Assembly: GCF_036997615.1 (NCBI RefSeq)
Contig: NZ_JAWLQA010000007.1
Direction: 5' to 3' (one strand)
Source of the DNA: Brachyspira sp949287565
Lineage (GTDB): Bacteria; Spirochaetota; Brachyspiria; Brachyspirales; Brachyspiraceae
Length of the DNA stretch: 64,000 bases
In this document: positions 62,521 to 64,000 of the stretch, piece by piece
Position numbering within the stretch: the first letter of the stretch is position 1
Layout: each line of letters starts with the position of its first letter
Notes under the pieces: model-generated
The model's input: the letters and a program-made list of their open reading frames with translations, nothing else
The model's database searches: none
What the model was told of the DNA's origin: nothing
Program-made: the position numbers and the translations under genes

Positions 62521-62905
62521 CAACTTTTTCCCGTAGCAAACGCTCTGCGGACTTCGTCAAAGTTGAATAAAGTACAAATGTTTTGGGTATCGCCTGCCGA
62601 CACCGTAGTTGGATTTCGTCAAAGTAGCTGCCGTAGGCACGCTTCGCGAAAACGCAATTACTAGAACTTGATATTAAAAACATACCTGTTAAATATAGGA
62701 TATATCCTAAAAATGCAGTCTTTTTGGTTCTCGCCTGCCGTAGGCACACTTCGTGAGGCGGGCTTCGCCTGTGCCACGCCAAAGGCGGACGTCGTCCAAA
62801 AGAACTGGGGATGTTACGAAGTACGCAGAGCGGTGGGGCAAAGCCACCACAAACAATAAAATTGAAAAAACTAAAATTGACAAAATATAGTTGTTTAAGT
62901 ATATA
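62521..62905 (+). repeat. GC-rich repeat element, copy B
   Basis: Collinear with copy A (51096-51462) in the same orientation: CGCTCTGC, (A/T)TTCGTCAAAG (twice here, near 62551 and 62613), identical AACGCAATTACTAGAACTT (62651-62669), GGTTCTCGCC...GGGCTTCGCCTGTGCC, ending in TTGACA (62877-62882) 17 bp before TATATA (62900-62905). Local G+C is far above the surroundings. It fills most of the 596-bp gap 62470-63065. Confidence 0.75.
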
Positions 62906-62935
62906 CTGAAAATTTTCAACTTTGTAATTTTTTAT

Positions 62936-63008
62936 TGTTCTTTTTCCAGCCGAACGCCATACCTAAAAGGTACTTCCTTTGGTCGCAGGCGGACTTCGTC
63001 AAAGAACT
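62936..63008 (+). repeat. Short GC-rich repeat piece upstream of the DUF4405 gene
   Basis: Contains GGACTTCGTCAAAG (62991-63004), the core also found in copies A and B, and a GC-rich stretch with CGCAGGCGG. It looks like a partial copy of the same repeat family. It begins after the conserved promoter of copy B and ends 57 bp before the next start. Confidence 0.6.
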
Positions 63009-63065
63009 ATATTTTACATAATAAAATTAATCAATTATATTATATAAAAGAGGAGGAACTTATTT

Positions 63066-63713
63066 ATGAAGAAAATAATTAAAATAATAGTAGATATAAT
63101 AATGACTTTGCTTTTTTTCATTTTAATGGCATATCATTTTACGGGCGATGCTATACATGAATATTTAGGTTTCTCGCTTTTTATATTTTTTATACTGCAT
63201 CATATACTAAATTTTAATTGGTATAAAAACTTGCCAAAAGGAAAATATAATTTTAACAGGGCATTAAATACATTTATTAATACTATGCTTTTTATATGTA
63301 TGGTAGGACTAATGATAAGCGGTATACTATTTTCTCAAAGGGTATTAGGTTTTCTTAATATTCACAATAGCGGAATGTTCACAAGACGCCTACATATGAT
63401 TTCAAACTCTTGGGCATTCATATTTATGTCTGCACATTTAGGAATGCATTGGGGTATGTTTATAAATATGAGTAAAAAATTTATAAATATAAAAAAGCAA
63501 ATATCTATAGCTATAGCTTCATTAATAGCCTTATATGGAGTTATTTCATTTATTAAAAGAGGCTTATACAATAAAATGTTTTTACTTGTAGAGTTTGCAT
63601 TCTTTAACTATGAAGAACCTGTAATATTTTTCTTTATGGATTATATATCTATAATGGGATTATTCATATTTATACCATACTACTTACAAACTTTAAGTAA
63701 TAAAATTAAATAA
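63066..63713 (+). CDS. DUF4405 membrane protein (possible cytochrome b)
   Basis: 215 residues, about five membrane helices. His residues sit inside or next to helices: FILMAYHFTGDAIHEYLGFSLFIFFILHHILN and RRLHMISNSWAFIFMSAHLGMHW. This pattern matches DUF4405, a family proposed to bind heme like cytochrome b561. It could pass electrons to exported flavodoxins, which is inference. The reading frame has AGGAGG before the ATG and the repeat-B promoter upstream. Confidence 0.75.
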   Translation: MKKIIKIIVDIIMTLLFFILMAYHFTGDAIHEYLGFSLFIFFILHHILNFNWYKNLPKGKYNFNRALNTFINTMLFICMVGLMISGILFSQRVLGFLNIHNSGMFTRRLHMISNSWAFIFMSAHLGMHWGMFINMSKKFINIKKQISIAIASLIALYGVISFIKRGLYNKMFLLVEFAFFNYEEPVIFFFMDYISIMGLFIFIPYYLQTLSNKIK

Positions 63714-64000
63714 TAATTTTTAAATATTATAAAGTTAATTATACAAATTGTTATCCTCTTGAAAGTTTAATTGATATAGCTTTTGCCAAAGTAAACAATT
63801 TTTATCAATAATAATAATAATTTATTATTATTGATAACTATAAACTTTTTATTTATATAATAAAAAATTTAGTTTTGAAATATATCAGATAAAACTGATA
63901 TACAGTAATTTTTTTATTTGTAAATTCTTTTTTGAATCAGATGATAACCAAGCCTATTACAGCTTTCAAAGTAAAAATATTATTAACATATATTTATTAC
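63714..64000. other. AT-rich end of window with hairpin
   Basis: No gene seen in these 287 bp. A perfect 16-bp inverted repeat, TTATCAATAATAATAA / TTATTATTATTGATAA (63802-63817, 63822-63837), has a 4-nt loop. It is nearly all A/T and has no clean T-run, so it may be a weak end signal for the DUF4405 gene. Confidence 0.5.

Noticed and set aside
62516..62919. Open frames on both strands inside repeat B
   Set aside because: Same reasons as for repeat A; the corresponding frames in copy A are not preserved, so no coding constraint is seen.
1..64000. CRISPR array, tRNA or rRNA genes, prophage
   Set aside because: I read the gaps for regular spacers, cloverleaf-like or rRNA-like stretches and phage genes and saw none; a dedicated search could still find a missed tRNA.

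Overview
The window is about 64 kb of very AT-rich bacterial chromosome. Low G+C, the gene set and the many GC-rich intergenic patches suggest a spirochaete, most likely Brachyspira; this rests on recognised protein families, not on a database search. No rRNA, tRNA, CRISPR array, transposase or phage gene was seen.

Layout. Positions 1-4.9 kb: the heat-shock genes grpE, a small unknown gene and dnaK (cut by the window edge), then dnaA, a DUF1232 membrane protein and two small Cys-rich proteins. 5.0-6.9 kb: a translationally coupled AAA ATPase and putative PD-(D/E)XK nuclease that looks like a defence cassette. 6.9-9.3 kb: acetyltransferase, O6-alkylguanine methyltransferase, nicotinamidase and HD hydrolase. 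9.4-16.9 kb: ankyrin protein, a type II restriction-modification locus with a DUF285 protein, an acetyltransferase, a GH10-like lipoprotein and small unknowns. 17-19.4 kb: two oligopeptide ABC permeases. 19.5-19.9 kb: a possible non-autonomous repeat element. 19.9-34.3 kb: housekeeping genes (rnhA, nrnA-like, rbfA, cheW, lexA, yajQ, glgA, murE, mlaE-like, dnaB, rplI, flavodoxin, tatD, HIT, ZIP transporter, hydrolase). 34.4-44.5 kb: an outer-membrane protein, a 2330-residue lipoprotein, a STAS protein, a pair of secreted paralogues and a TetR regulator divergent from an RND pump.

The most interesting part is 48-63.7 kb. Three promoters here have a 19-bp spacer between TTGACA and a TATAAT-like -10, with nearly the same 20-bp palindrome in the spacer, which is the hallmark of MerR-family control. 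They precede an acetyltransferase, a flavoprotein-MATE pump pair, and an eleven-gene array that starts right after a MerR gene. The array encodes a cupin, a cyclophilin-like protein, two aldo-keto reductases, a zinc alcohol dehydrogenase, a carboxymuconolactone-decarboxylase-like protein, two flavodoxins, two alpha/beta hydrolases and a short-chain dehydrogenase. Eight of the eleven carry signal peptides, six with a clear lipobox, including enzymes that are normally cytoplasmic. Two of these genes also have a strong in-frame internal ribosome binding site and ATG just after the signal peptide, suggesting exported and cytoplasmic forms of the same enzyme. The array lies between two directly repeated GC-rich elements, each ending in the same promoter-like sequence, and is followed by a DUF4405 membrane protein that may be a cytochrome b. 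My working inference is an envelope-located redox or electrophile-detoxification system.
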